A stretch of DNA of 64,000 nt, from NCBI RefSeq assembly GCF_021502725.1, contig NZ_JAKFFS010000003.1, forward strand, positions 682,001-746,000. Reading direction: 5' to 3'. The notes beneath the pieces are model-generated. The model was not told the DNA's origin and made no database searches. It saw nothing but the letters and a program-made list of their open reading frames with translations. Source of the DNA: Dyadobacter sp. CY345. GTDB lineage: Bacteria > Bacteroidota > Bacteroidia > Cytophagales > Spirosomataceae. The translations under genes and the position numbers were made by a program. Each line of letters starts with the position of its first letter. Positions within the stretch are counted from its first letter, which is position 1. Positions 7,009 to 14,850 of the stretch are shown in pieces.

Positions 7009-7125
7009 TTTACCACATAGGTAAACAAGAGTTAGACGGTCCTGGGGGACCTAAACCTGAAAGGTGTAGTATGAAGAACAGTATGTATTCCGTTGCTATT
7101 CATTTGACTTGGTTGGTCCGTCTAA
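7009..7125. ncRNA. Possible structured RNA or leader; strand undetermined
   Basis: The 362 bp between the divergent GNAT and aat genes hold no convincing gene but several inverted repeats. These are TTTACC-ACATA-GGTAAA at 7009-7025, an enclosing 8-bp pair TTAGACGG (7032-7039) with CCGTCTAA (7118-7125), and inside it GGTCC-TGGG-GGACC at 7038-7051, which competes with the outer stem. ATGAA/TTCAT lies further in. Read on the minus strand it would be the leader of the arginine cluster; on the plus strand, the leader of aat. I could not match it to SRP RNA, 6S RNA, tmRNA, RNase P RNA or a riboswitch class I know. Confidence 0.3.
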
Positions 7126-7248
7126 GAGGATGCAAATTTTGTAAAAAAAAATGTTACTTGAAAGAAACATGCATTATATTTTTATAGTTCGTCCTATGGA
7201 AAAAATATTCGGGCATAACAACAAATTTTCTAGCTTGCATCGGTCTTA

Positions 7249-7256
7249 TAATTTTG
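7249..7256 (+). promoter_or_regulatory. Possible -7 element upstream of aat
   Basis: TAATTTTG fits the Bacteroidota TAnnTTTG consensus and lies 15 bp before the aat start. No TTG was found at the expected upstream distance, so support is limited. Confidence 0.3.
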
Positions 7257-7270
7257 AATGAATTTTTGGA

Positions 7271-7900
7271 ATGACAACCCTGACAGCTGACGACCTTCTT
7301 TACGGATACATCAATGGAATTTTCCCTATGGCTGAGCCGGATGGAACAATCTATTGGTATTCCCCCGATCCCAGGGCTGTTATTCCTATAGACTCTTACA
7401 AACCACACAAGTCACTGAGATCAGTCATTAATAAAAGAACTTTTGAAATCAGGGTCGATTTTGATTTTGAAGGTGTTATGCGTGGTTGTGCAGCGCCTCG
7501 TTCCCAGGAAGATGGAACCTGGATCTCTGACGACATCATTTTTGCTTATACCAATTTACATAAACTCGGTTATGCACACAGTGTTGAGGCTTACCGGGAA
7601 AATAAACTGGTCGGTGGCTTATATGGTGTATCAATAGGTGGCGTATTTTTTGGAGAATCCATGTTTTATACCGAACCAAATTCTTCCAAGGTTGCTTTTC
7701 ATTATCTGATCGAAATTCTTCGGGCGAACGGGTATCAATTACTGGACACGCAATTCATAAACGATAATGTTTTGCGCTACGGCGCCATCGAAATTCCGCG
7801 AACCGACTATATGGAAAAGCTGAAAAAAGCGCTGCAACTGAACAGGAAATTCCTTTTGAATCCGCCGCAAACCTCACCGCCCAAACATTCCGCTTTTTAA
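7271..7900 (+). CDS. aat: Leucyl/phenylalanyl-tRNA-protein transferase
   Basis: A 209-residue enzyme that adds Leu or Phe to proteins with N-terminal Arg or Lys, marking them for ClpS/ClpAP degradation. Family hallmarks are LLYGYINGIFPMAEPDG near the N-terminus, YWYSPDPRAVIPID, VEAYRENKLVGGLYGVSIGGVFFGESMF in the core and LLDTQFINDNVLRYGAIEIPRTDYM toward the C-terminus. Length is normal. It is the first gene on the plus strand, divergent from the arginine cluster, and is followed by proB after 72 bp. Confidence 0.95.
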   Translation: MTTLTADDLLYGYINGIFPMAEPDGTIYWYSPDPRAVIPIDSYKPHKSLRSVINKRTFEIRVDFDFEGVMRGCAAPRSQEDGTWISDDIIFAYTNLHKLGYAHSVEAYRENKLVGGLYGVSIGGVFFGESMFYTEPNSSKVAFHYLIEILRANGYQLLDTQFINDNVLRYGAIEIPRTDYMEKLKKALQLNRKFLLNPPQTSPPKHSAF

Positions 7901-7972
7901 TAACCGGCTAACTCAGTAATTTTAGCCTGAAAAGCCGTTCCTGGCGTAAGAAGTATTTTAAGTATTCTCAAA

Positions 7973-9004
7973 GTGTCAAAATCAATTCTTGTTATCAAGT
8001 TCGGGACGGCGTCTATCACGCTTCCTTCCGGTGAGCCCGATGTTACGATTATTTCAGAAGTTGCCCGTCAGGTTTCTTTGCTACATCCCAGCTATCGCAT
8101 CATCATCGTTTCATCAGGAGCGGTGGGGGCCGGAAAAGCTTATATCAATGATTATAAAGGAACGATGACGCAGCGGAAAGCGGCAGCGTCTGTCGGAAAT
8201 CCGTTATTGGTTGGACTATATGCCAGTTATTTCGCGCCCAATGGCATTTTTATTGCGCAAAGTCTTTGTGAACGTCAGCATTTTGCCAACCGCAATAAGT
8301 TTTTGCAGTTGAAAAATACGTTTGAAGAATTGTGGCAAAACAATATTATTCCCATTGTTAATGAGAATGACGTTGTCAGTGATCGTGAGTTGAAATTTTC
8401 GGATAATGATGAGTTGGCAACTTTACTAGCCGTTGGTTTTGGAGCTGAAACATTGATGTTTTGTACTTCGGTTGGCGGATTGCTGGACGAAGAGGGGAAA
8501 ATTATCGGGAACGTATCCAATGTTAATGAGGTTTTTAAATTCGTACGAACTGATAAATCTTTTCTTGGTTTAGGCGGAATGGCTTCCAAATTGACTTTCG
8601 CCAAACTTGCTACCCGTATGGGCATCAAGGTTTTCATTTTTGGAATGAAACAACAGGACGAATTATTGAAAGCGTTGGAAGGAAAAGCCGGTACGGAAAT
8701 GAGTCCTGAAAAAAGTACATTATCCGCAAGAAACCGCTGGCTAGGAAGCGGAGGATTGGTTTCAGGAAGATTGCAGGTGGACGAAGGCGCAACCAAGGCA
8801 TTATTGAAAAGAAAAAGCTTATTGGCCGTTGGTGTCACAGAAGTAACCGGAGATTTTGAAGCGGGAGAAATAATTGAAATTTATTCTCCGGAGCAGGAAA
8901 TGATCGCAGTAGCACGTGCAAGAGAAACTTCTGGTGCTATAAAAGTGAATTTGAAAACATTGAATTTTGAAGTGGCACACGCCAACGATATCGTTTTATT
9001 ATAA
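7973..9004 (+). CDS. proB: Glutamate 5-kinase
   Basis: A 343-residue enzyme phosphorylating glutamate, first step of proline synthesis. The amino acid kinase domain (about 1-250) shows VIKFGTASIT, IIIVSSGAVGAG and PIVNENDVVSDRELKFSDND. A PUA domain follows (about 265-340, SGGLVSGRLQVDEGATKALL), as in classical ProB. The start is GTG at 7973, directly before SKSILVIKFG; no in-frame ATG fits better. The stop TAA overlaps the proA ATG by one base (TAATG), implying translational coupling. Confidence 0.94.
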   Translation: MSKSILVIKFGTASITLPSGEPDVTIISEVARQVSLLHPSYRIIIVSSGAVGAGKAYINDYKGTMTQRKAAASVGNPLLVGLYASYFAPNGIFIAQSLCERQHFANRNKFLQLKNTFEELWQNNIIPIVNENDVVSDRELKFSDNDELATLLAVGFGAETLMFCTSVGGLLDEEGKIIGNVSNVNEVFKFVRTDKSFLGLGGMASKLTFAKLATRMGIKVFIFGMKQQDELLKALEGKAGTEMSPEKSTLSARNRWLGSGGLVSGRLQVDEGATKALLKRKSLLAVGVTEVTGDFEAGEIIEIYSPEQEMIAVARARETSGAIKVNLKTLNFEVAHANDIVLL

Positions 9005-10260
9005 TGAAATTGGAATCTATAATACCTCTTTTAAAAGCAACGAAAGATGCCTCGGTGGCGGTTCGGAAATTATCTGACAAACAGAGAGCGGATTTGCTTA
9101 ATGCTTTGGCGGACAAAGTTTTGGCAAATAAAGCTAACATCATCTCAGAAAACCAAAAGGATCTGGTGTTAATGGATGATGCCGACCCCAAGAAAGATCG
9201 ACTGCTTTTGAATGAAAAAAGGATTATTGATTTAGCCCAAAGTTTACGTGATGTGGCCGCTTTGCCGGATCCGACGGGAGAAGTTTTGTTGGAAAAAACA
9301 ATAGAGCAGGGAATGTCATTACAAAAATTGACTGTCCCGCTTGGCGTGGTCGGCGTTATTTACGAATCCAGGCCGAATGTTACGCTTGACGTAGCGTCGC
9401 TTTGTTTGCGTTCAGGAAATGCCTGTGTTTTGAAAGGTGGAAAAGAAGCGCATTTTTCAAATACTTATCTGGTAGGTTTAATCCATGAAAGTCTTGCTGA
9501 AATGGGTATTGATGAGGCTGCGGTGATGCTTTTGCCGACTGACCGGAAATTTGTCAATGAACTTTTGACTGCAACAAAATACGTGGATATCATTATTCCA
9601 CGCGGTTCGGAAGGACTTATTCAGTTTGTTCGAAAAAATTCCCTGGTACCAACCATCGAAACCGGAGCTGGTGTTTGTCATACGTATGTTGATAAAACAG
9701 CTGATCTAGAAAAGGCGAAGAATATTGTGGTAAACGCAAAAGTTTCCCGCCCGTCGGCTTGTAATGCGCTGGATACAGTATTAGTAGACAGAGAAGTTGC
9801 TGCTGCGTTTTTACCAACGCTAAAAGAGGATTTTATAAACTGGAACATAGAAGTTTTCGCAGATGAAACTTCGTTCGAAATTCTTCAAAAAGCAGAATAT
9901 CCATTTTTACAGAAAGCGGAACCGGAAGATTTTGGAAGAGAATTTCTTGATTATAAATGCTCTATAAAAATTGTCGACGGACTAGACGCCGCAATTGATC
10001 ATATCTATAATTTCTCATCAAGTCACTCCGAAGCGATTATTTCAAAAGATGCTGCCGCGATTGAAAAGTTTTTAAATGAGGTAGATGCAGCTGCGGTATA
10101 TGCCAATGCTTCAACGCGTTTTACAGACGGTGGGGTTTTTGCATTGGGTGCTGAAATTGGAATTTCAACACAAAAACTACACGCCCGTGGACCTTTCGCT
10201 TTGGAAAAACTGGTGACTGAAAAATGGGTTGTGAGGGGTGACGGGCAAATTAGGGCGTAA
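9004..10260 (+). CDS. proA: Gamma-glutamyl phosphate reductase
   Basis: A 418-residue aldehyde-dehydrogenase-superfamily enzyme that reduces glutamyl phosphate to the semialdehyde for proline synthesis. The catalytic cysteine is C253 in SRPSACNALDTVLV. GVIYESRPNVTLDVASLCLRSGNA (about 117-140) is a family signature. Length is normal. It is translationally coupled to proB and faces a convergent higBA pair 16 bp beyond its stop. Confidence 0.96.
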   Translation: MKLESIIPLLKATKDASVAVRKLSDKQRADLLNALADKVLANKANIISENQKDLVLMDDADPKKDRLLLNEKRIIDLAQSLRDVAALPDPTGEVLLEKTIEQGMSLQKLTVPLGVVGVIYESRPNVTLDVASLCLRSGNACVLKGGKEAHFSNTYLVGLIHESLAEMGIDEAAVMLLPTDRKFVNELLTATKYVDIIIPRGSEGLIQFVRKNSLVPTIETGAGVCHTYVDKTADLEKAKNIVVNAKVSRPSACNALDTVLVDREVAAAFLPTLKEDFINWNIEVFADETSFEILQKAEYPFLQKAEPEDFGREFLDYKCSIKIVDGLDAAIDHIYNFSSSHSEAIISKDAAAIEKFLNEVDAAAVYANASTRFTDGGVFALGAEIGISTQKLHARGPFALEKLVTEKWVVRGDGQIRA

Positions 10261-10264
10261 TATC

Positions 10265-10310
10265 ATTTCTTGTCACTACGCAGATTCTAACGTTCTTGGT
10301 GACAAGAAAT
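10265..10310. terminator. 12-bp perfect inverted repeat between proA and the convergent higA
   Basis: ATTTCTTGTCAC (10265-10276) and GTGACAAGAAAT (10299-10310) pair perfectly around a 22-nt loop. The right arm and loop lie in the last codons of higA, the left arm in the gap to proA. The position suits a bidirectional terminator, but neither strand has a clear T-run after the stem. Confidence 0.5.
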
Positions 10311-10602
10311 GTCTCACTTCACTTTTGTTCACTTTCTTGTCGGCGTGCCAGAGATCATAGTCTGATTGCAATTTTACCCAAAATTGAGGCGATGAACCAA
10401 ATGCCTCAGACAAACGAATCGCCATTTCTGAGTTTATTCCCTGGCGTTCATTCAAAATTGCTGAAACAGTACTCCTCGTTACGCCTAGTCCTTTTGCGAC
10501 AGTAGTAATTGTCAAAGTATTTCCAGTCTCCTCTTTTATTCCTTCCATAATATCCCGAATCATTGATCCTGGATGTGGAGGTTTCATGCCTCGATTGATC
10601 AT
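10276..10602 (-). CDS. higA: HigA-type antitoxin (VapI/HigA family)
   Basis: A 108-residue Xre-type helix-turn-helix protein. The family opening PPHPGSMIRDIMEG is followed by TITTVAKGLGVTRSTVSAILNERQGINSEMAIRLSEAFGSSPQFWVKLQ, described here as the standard HigA core (about residues 28-78). It belongs to a different HigA branch from the antitoxin next to argG. The toxin gene lies 12 bp upstream, the normal toxin-first order. It is encoded opposite to proBA and argE. Confidence 0.9.
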   Translation of the reverse strand: MINRGMKPPHPGSMIRDIMEGIKEETGNTLTITTVAKGLGVTRSTVSAILNERQGINSEMAIRLSEAFGSSPQFWVKLQSDYDLWHADKKVNKSEVRHFLSPRTLESA

Positions 10603-10614
10603 ATATAACCTTTA

Positions 10615-10893
10615 TTAATTGTAGTCGATATAGTCGACGTCAAACACAATCCCGTTTTCCAGTCTAAATATAATTCTAAAATTTTTATCAACCTTAACAG
10701 ACCAAAAACCTTTCAAATTTCCTGTAAGTTCATGAAGTCCCCAACCGATCTGGTTCATATCTTCAATACTGAACGATTCATCCAGGCGATAAAGAATTCG
10801 TCTAATTTTTTCAATATGGTGAGGTTGTAATTTAGAAGGATCATCCTTTTCATACAATAATCTCAGACCTTTGTGTCGAAAGTTTATTATCAT
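10615..10893 (-). CDS. higB: HigB/RelE-type toxin
   Basis: A RelE-superfamily mRNA interferase of 92 residues from the preferred ATG at 10893 (MIINFRHKGLRLLYEKDD), which matches the usual HigB start. The reading frame is open for 22 more codons upstream, but that stretch is unlike the family. Conserved parts are LQPHHIEKIRRILYRLD, GWGLHELTGNLKGFWSVKV and NFRIIFRLENGIVFDVDYIDY. It cleaves mRNA on ribosomes in known members. The pair sits between proA and the argE-like gene. Confidence 0.88.
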   Translation of the reverse strand: MIINFRHKGLRLLYEKDDPSKLQPHHIEKIRRILYRLDESFSIEDMNQIGWGLHELTGNLKGFWSVKVDKNFRIIFRLENGIVFDVDYIDYN

Positions 10894-10978
10894 AACACAA
10901 CTATTGAACAAAATGTTATAGGTGCAAAGAGATTTGACGCGCCCAGATTGATAGGTCACTCTTGTAATTCCTTTTTTA

Positions 10979-10987
10979 TACCTTTGC
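10979..10987 (+). promoter_or_regulatory. Possible -7 element for the argE-like gene
   Basis: TACCTTTGC at 10979-10987 matches TAnnTTTGC exactly, 32 bp before the start codon. A TTG lies 14 bp upstream, shorter than the usual 17-23 bp. Confidence 0.45.
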
Positions 10988-11018
10988 CTAAAAGATTGTT
11001 GTACCAGAAAGCCCGAAT

Positions 11019-12107
11019 ATGTCCTCTCTAACAGACTCTGAAAATATCCAACAGCTTACGCAGGAGGTAATTTCATTACTAAAAAAACTGATTAAAACAC
11101 CTTCGTTTAGCAGAGAGGAAGAACATACGGCTGCATTGATCCAGGATTTTTTCAGACAAAAAGAGATTCCTTTTCAGACAAAAAAAAATAATATCTGGGC
11201 TTACAATAGATATTTTGATCCCGCAAAACCTACTGTTCTTTTAAATTCTCACCACGATACGGTAAAACCAAATAAATCCTGGACACTGGATCCTTTTCAG
11301 GCTCTGGTTGAAGGGGATCAGCTTTTTGGTTTGGGAAGTAATGATGCCGGCGGTTGTCTGGTTTCGTTGATTGCTACTTTTTGTTATTTCTATAATCGCG
11401 AAGATTTAACTTACAATATTGTTATTGCTGCTACCGCAGAGGAAGAAGTTTCAGGAAAAGAAGGTTTGGAAATTGTTGTTCCCGAGCTTCCTGAAATAGC
11501 CTTTGCGATTGTTGGTGAACCAACGGAAATGCATTTGGCGGTGGCTGAAAAAGGTTTGCTGGTACTGGATTGTACTGCAAAAGGAAAATCCGGACACGCG
11601 GCGAGAGAAGAAGGGGATAATGCGATTTATAAAGCCATTCAGGATATAGAATGGATCCGGAATTATAAATTCCCCAAAATTTCCCCGACTCTGGGACCGA
11701 TCAAAATGTCGGTTACCATTATCAATGCCGGGACGCAGCATAATGTAGTGCCTGATACCTGCATTTTTACGATTGACGTTCGGGCGACGGATCAATATAC
11801 TCTGGAAGAAATCATTGAGGTGATCCAGGAAAATATTCAGTCGGAGGTAAGCGCGCGTTCAATCCGCCTGCGTCCTTCGAGTATTCCGATGGAACATCCG
11901 ATCGTGCAGGCAGGTTTAAAAAGAGGCAGAATTGCTTATGGCTCACCAACTACTTCGGATCAGGCATTACTGGATTGTCCGTCGTTGAAAATGGGGCCGG
12001 GACATTCGGAGCGTTCACATACAGCCAACGAATTTATTTATCTCCATGAAATCGAAGCTGGTATCTTGCAATATATCAGTATGCTGGAAGAAGTTGTGAC
12101 TAAGTAA
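11019..12107 (+). CDS. M20-family metallohydrolase, probable N-acyl-ornithine deacylase (ArgE-like)
   Basis: A 362-residue dizinc M20 peptidase-family hydrolase. Metal and catalytic residues are visible: H78 and D80 (NSHHDTVKP), D109 (GSNDAGG), E141/E142 (ATAEEEVSG), and a C-terminal histidine in GPGHSERSHTANE. The dimerisation insert (about 175-285) is present. In this context, next to proline genes and the arginine cluster, the likely substrate is N-acetyl- or N-succinyl-ornithine or -citrulline, depending on which carbamoyltransferase the cell uses. That specificity is inference. Confidence 0.8.
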   Translation: MSSLTDSENIQQLTQEVISLLKKLIKTPSFSREEEHTAALIQDFFRQKEIPFQTKKNNIWAYNRYFDPAKPTVLLNSHHDTVKPNKSWTLDPFQALVEGDQLFGLGSNDAGGCLVSLIATFCYFYNREDLTYNIVIAATAEEEVSGKEGLEIVVPELPEIAFAIVGEPTEMHLAVAEKGLLVLDCTAKGKSGHAAREEGDNAIYKAIQDIEWIRNYKFPKISPTLGPIKMSVTIINAGTQHNVVPDTCIFTIDVRATDQYTLEEIIEVIQENIQSEVSARSIRLRPSSIPMEHPIVQAGLKRGRIAYGSPTTSDQALLDCPSLKMGPGHSERSHTANEFIYLHEIEAGILQYISMLEEVVTK

Positions 12108-12121
12108 TTTCACATTAATAC

Positions 12122-12958
12122 TTGCCTATTATGTTTTTTTTCAAAGAAGAAGACGTTGCGAAATTTTATACAGTCCGGTTTCTGTATATCAAAACTTCTT
12201 TGAAAGGAAATGTTTTTGAAATAATCCTAAATCGGCCGGAAAAGCGAAATGCTTTCACGCCCACAATGGCCAGTGAGATCGCATTTGCGCTGGCTTATGC
12301 AAAAAGTCAGGTTGATATTCGGTGTGTTATTATAAAAGCTGAAGGTCCGGTTTTTTGTGCTGGCGCTGATTTAAATGCTTTCCATGATCCGACAATAGAT
12401 CTTAAAAATCTAACGCTTGCCGAGCCGATTGAAGAAGTCAGACTTGGTGATGCTTTTGCGAATTTACATAAACCGTGTATCGCACAAGTAGAAGGTTCTG
12501 TCTTTGCAGGAGGTTTTTTGATTGTCTGTGGATGCACTTTTGTTGTGAGTCTACCAGAAGCAAGTTTTAGTCTACCAGAAGTGAAAAGAGGAATATGGCC
12601 GATGCAGGTCATGGCTTCGTTATTAGAAATTATCCCCAAAAGAAAAATACTTGAAATTTCAATAACCGGGAAAAGTTATTCGGCAGAAGAAGCGAAGAAT
12701 ATCGGTCTGGTTACTCAAATAGTAAATAAAGAAGTTATTGAACATGAAGTCAATAAACTTGCCGATCTGATTTGCTCAAATGCTCCATATGCAGTCAAAT
12801 CGGGAATGGAGGCACTTCAAAATATATCAGATATAGCGGAAAATGATCGCCATATTTATCTCAAAGCTCAACTGGATAAACTCCTAAAATCCGAAGACGC
12901 AAAAGAAGGCACAGCCGCTTTCAAAGAAAAACGAAATCCAATCTGGAAAGGAAAGTAA
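12122..12958 (+). CDS. Enoyl-CoA hydratase/isomerase family protein
   Basis: A crotonase-fold protein of up to 278 residues. The oxyanion-hole segments are RPEKRNAFTPTM and GPVFCAGADLNAF. EGSVFAGGFLIVCGCTFVVS and LPEVKRGIWPMQ carry the region where the catalytic acid residues of hydratases usually lie. The first one of these positions is Phe-Ala-Gly rather than the usual Ala-xx-Gly-Glu-like pattern, so the exact reaction is uncertain. The first about 28 residues (MPIMFFFKEEDVAKF and following) do not belong to the usual fold start, so the true start may lie downstream. It is 14 bp after the argE-like gene and may share its transcript. Confidence 0.82.
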   Translation: MPIMFFFKEEDVAKFYTVRFLYIKTSLKGNVFEIILNRPEKRNAFTPTMASEIAFALAYAKSQVDIRCVIIKAEGPVFCAGADLNAFHDPTIDLKNLTLAEPIEEVRLGDAFANLHKPCIAQVEGSVFAGGFLIVCGCTFVVSLPEASFSLPEVKRGIWPMQVMASLLEIIPKRKILEISITGKSYSAEEAKNIGLVTQIVNKEVIEHEVNKLADLICSNAPYAVKSGMEALQNISDIAENDRHIYLKAQLDKLLKSEDAKEGTAAFKEKRNPIWKGK

Positions 12959-13023
12959 CAGAATTGCCAAAAACTTACACCGAGCCAATGCCGAAAGCTG
13001 ATTGCAGACAGCCGACAGCCAAT

Positions 13024-14586
13024 TTAGCTTCCCGGCACAATCTCAATTTCTTCCCCATACTTGTTATGGAACTTGAAATCAATAACCCCCAATGAAGTAT
13101 CCTTAATTAGTTTCACCCAGGTTTTGTATTGGAAAAGCCATTTTACCTGTTCAGAAATTATTCCTTTTGTGAAATAAGCATGGATAAATGGATGAAGCGC
13201 GATGGTGATACCACGTTCATTTTGTTTTGAAAGAATATAATCCAGATTCGACAAAATAATATCCGTTACCAGAATACTTGCCTGGATCGTTCCCGTACCG
13301 CCGCAAGTAGGACAGGTTTCGCGGGTAACAATATTCATTTCGGGTCTTACACGCTGACGTGTGATTTGCAGTAACCCGAATTTCGAAAGCGGAAGAACCG
13401 TATATTTTGAACGGTCGCCTTTCATTTCGTCGCGCATCATGTCAAAAAGAACGCGTTTGTTTTCCGCCTTCTTCATGTCAATGAAATCGACAACGATAAT
13501 TCCACCCATATCGCGCAAGCGCAACTGACGGGCAATTTCTTTCGCTGCTTCAATGTTTACACTGAGCGCAGTAGCTTCCTGATCTTCTTCCGAATTAGAC
13601 TTATTTCCACTGTTCACGTCGATAACGTGCAGAGCTTCCGTATGTTCAATGATCAGATAACCACCGTTTGGCAAACTTACCGAACGGCCAAAAAGAGATT
13701 TGATTTGCTTCTCTAAACCGAATTGTTCAAATATCTTGTTCTTGCCATTATGCAATTTCAAGATACTTTCTTTATCCGGCGCAATGTTGTGGATATAGGC
13801 TTTTATATCCTCGTAAACTTCTTTTGAATCAACCGTAATGCTGTCAAACGATTCGTTCAACATATCACGGATAATCGAAGAAGCACGGTTCATTTCACCG
13901 ATCACACGGTCGCGAGGCTTGGCATCACGAAGCGTTTTGATACCATTTTCCCATTTATCCAGACAATCCTGAAGATCTTTATTCAGTTCATCTACATCTT
14001 TTCCAGTGGCAACAGTACGGATAATTACACCGAAGTTGGCTGGTTTGATGGAAGACATGAGTCGTTGCAAACGCGTTCTTTCCTGTTTGTCAGTAATCTT
14101 TTTGGAAAGATTTACCGAATTTGAGAAAGGAACCAAGACGATGTAACGACCTGCAATAGAAATATCACAAGACAGGCGGGGGCCTTTTGTTGAAATAGGT
14201 TCTTTAACAATCTGAACCAGAATAGCCTGATTTTTAGAAAGTACTTTATCAATCTTGCCAAGTTTTTCAATTTCGGGTTCCATCTTGAAGTTATTCAACT
14301 TCCCGGAATTGACGCGCTTGGAGATTACATCTTTGGTTAGTTTATTAAGAGAGTTTATGTTCGACCCTAAATCCAGATAATGCAAAAAAGCATCCTTCTC
14401 AAATCCTACGTCAACGAACGCGGCATTAAGCCCAGGCACAAGTTTCCTTACTGTACCAAGGTAAATATCCCCAACAGTAAAGCTCTGGTCCGGTGTTTCG
14501 ACGTGGTATTCTAACAGACGTTTATCCTGCAAAAGGGCTATACGCTCTCCCTTTTGAGTAGAATTTATTAGTAATTCGTTACTCAA
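13024..14586 (-). CDS. rng: Ribonuclease E/G family protein
   Basis: A 520-residue RNase G-type endoribonuclease. An S1-like RNA-binding domain begins near residue 38 (VGDIYLGTVRKLVPGLNAAFVDVG). The catalytic region contains HVIDVNSGN and IIVVDFIDM with the metal-binding aspartates. The zinc-link cysteines appear in TCPTCGGTG. It lacks the long C-terminal scaffold of RNase E. It matures rRNA and turns over mRNA. It is last in a minus-strand series HU, TPR protein, COX24-type mini-gene, rng; a strong hairpin upstream suggests an own promoter. Confidence 0.93.
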   Translation of the reverse strand: MSNELLINSTQKGERIALLQDKRLLEYHVETPDQSFTVGDIYLGTVRKLVPGLNAAFVDVGFEKDAFLHYLDLGSNINSLNKLTKDVISKRVNSGKLNNFKMEPEIEKLGKIDKVLSKNQAILVQIVKEPISTKGPRLSCDISIAGRYIVLVPFSNSVNLSKKITDKQERTRLQRLMSSIKPANFGVIIRTVATGKDVDELNKDLQDCLDKWENGIKTLRDAKPRDRVIGEMNRASSIIRDMLNESFDSITVDSKEVYEDIKAYIHNIAPDKESILKLHNGKNKIFEQFGLEKQIKSLFGRSVSLPNGGYLIIEHTEALHVIDVNSGNKSNSEEDQEATALSVNIEAAKEIARQLRLRDMGGIIVVDFIDMKKAENKRVLFDMMRDEMKGDRSKYTVLPLSKFGLLQITRQRVRPEMNIVTRETCPTCGGTGTIQASILVTDIILSNLDYILSKQNERGITIALHPFIHAYFTKGIISEQVKWLFQYKTWVKLIKDTSLGVIDFKFHNKYGEEIEIVPGS

Positions 14587-14674
14587 TGTTCAACCAACCA
14601 AATGGCTATATAAAGTTAATACTCAACCTCCTGCTTTACATTAAAGACAGGCAACATATATCTCGTAAGTGATA

Positions 14675-14711
14675 ATATGACCGGATTCAAATGATTGAGA
14701 TCCGGTCATAT
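14675..14711 (-). terminator. Strong hairpin between the COX24-type gene and rng
   Basis: ATATGACCGGAT (14675-14686) and ATCCGGTCATAT (14700-14711) form a perfect 12-bp stem with a 13-nt loop, 6 bp past the mini-gene stop. Only a weak T-rich tail follows on the minus strand, so it may act as a terminator or as a 3' end stabiliser. Confidence 0.6.
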
Positions 14712-14716
14712 ATCAA

Positions 14717-14806
14717 TTATTTCTTCTTATGTCTATTTTTTCTAAGACGTTTCTTTCTCTTGTGAGTGGAAATCTTATGTCTCTTTCTTTTCTTTCCGCA
14801 AGGCAT
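14717..14806 (-). CDS. AURKAIP1/COX24-domain mini-protein (mS38-like ribosomal protein)
   Basis: A 29-residue, extremely basic protein beginning MPCGKKRKRHKISTHKRKKR and ending RHKKK. This is the KRKRHKxxxHKRKKRLRKxRHKKK pattern of the AURKAIP1/COX24 domain (PF08213), related to mitochondrial ribosomal protein mS38. Such tiny genes are widespread in Bacteroidota but are missed by length cut-offs. It very probably binds rRNA. It lies between the TPR gene (44 bp upstream) and rng, near other RNA and nucleoid functions, and is followed by a strong hairpin. Confidence 0.85.
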   Translation of the reverse strand: MPCGKKRKRHKISTHKRKKRLRKNRHKKK

Positions 14807-14850
14807 AAATTTATGTCGTTTATATAATAAAAAATAATTGTTTTACTTAT

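Noticed and set aside
7032..7125. tRNA-like reading of the 8-bp pair TTAGACGG/CCGTCTAA
   Set aside because: Although an acceptor-like stem and near-tRNA length are present, there is no T-arm consensus (GTTCRANTC), no D-arm and no anticodon arm on either strand.
7154..7408. Minus-strand reading frame of 84 codons overlapping the aat start
   Set aside because: It overlaps the well-supported N-terminus of aat and its composition shows no recognisable domain.
8275..8838. Long minus-strand reading frame (187 codons) inside proB
   Set aside because: proB is fully supported by motifs and the antisense frame is Ser/Asn/Pro-rich, as expected for the complement of a coding strand.
12959..13023. Short GACAGCCGACAGCC-type repetition between the crotonase gene and rng
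   Set aside because: Only two imperfect short units without pairing capacity or recurrence in the window.
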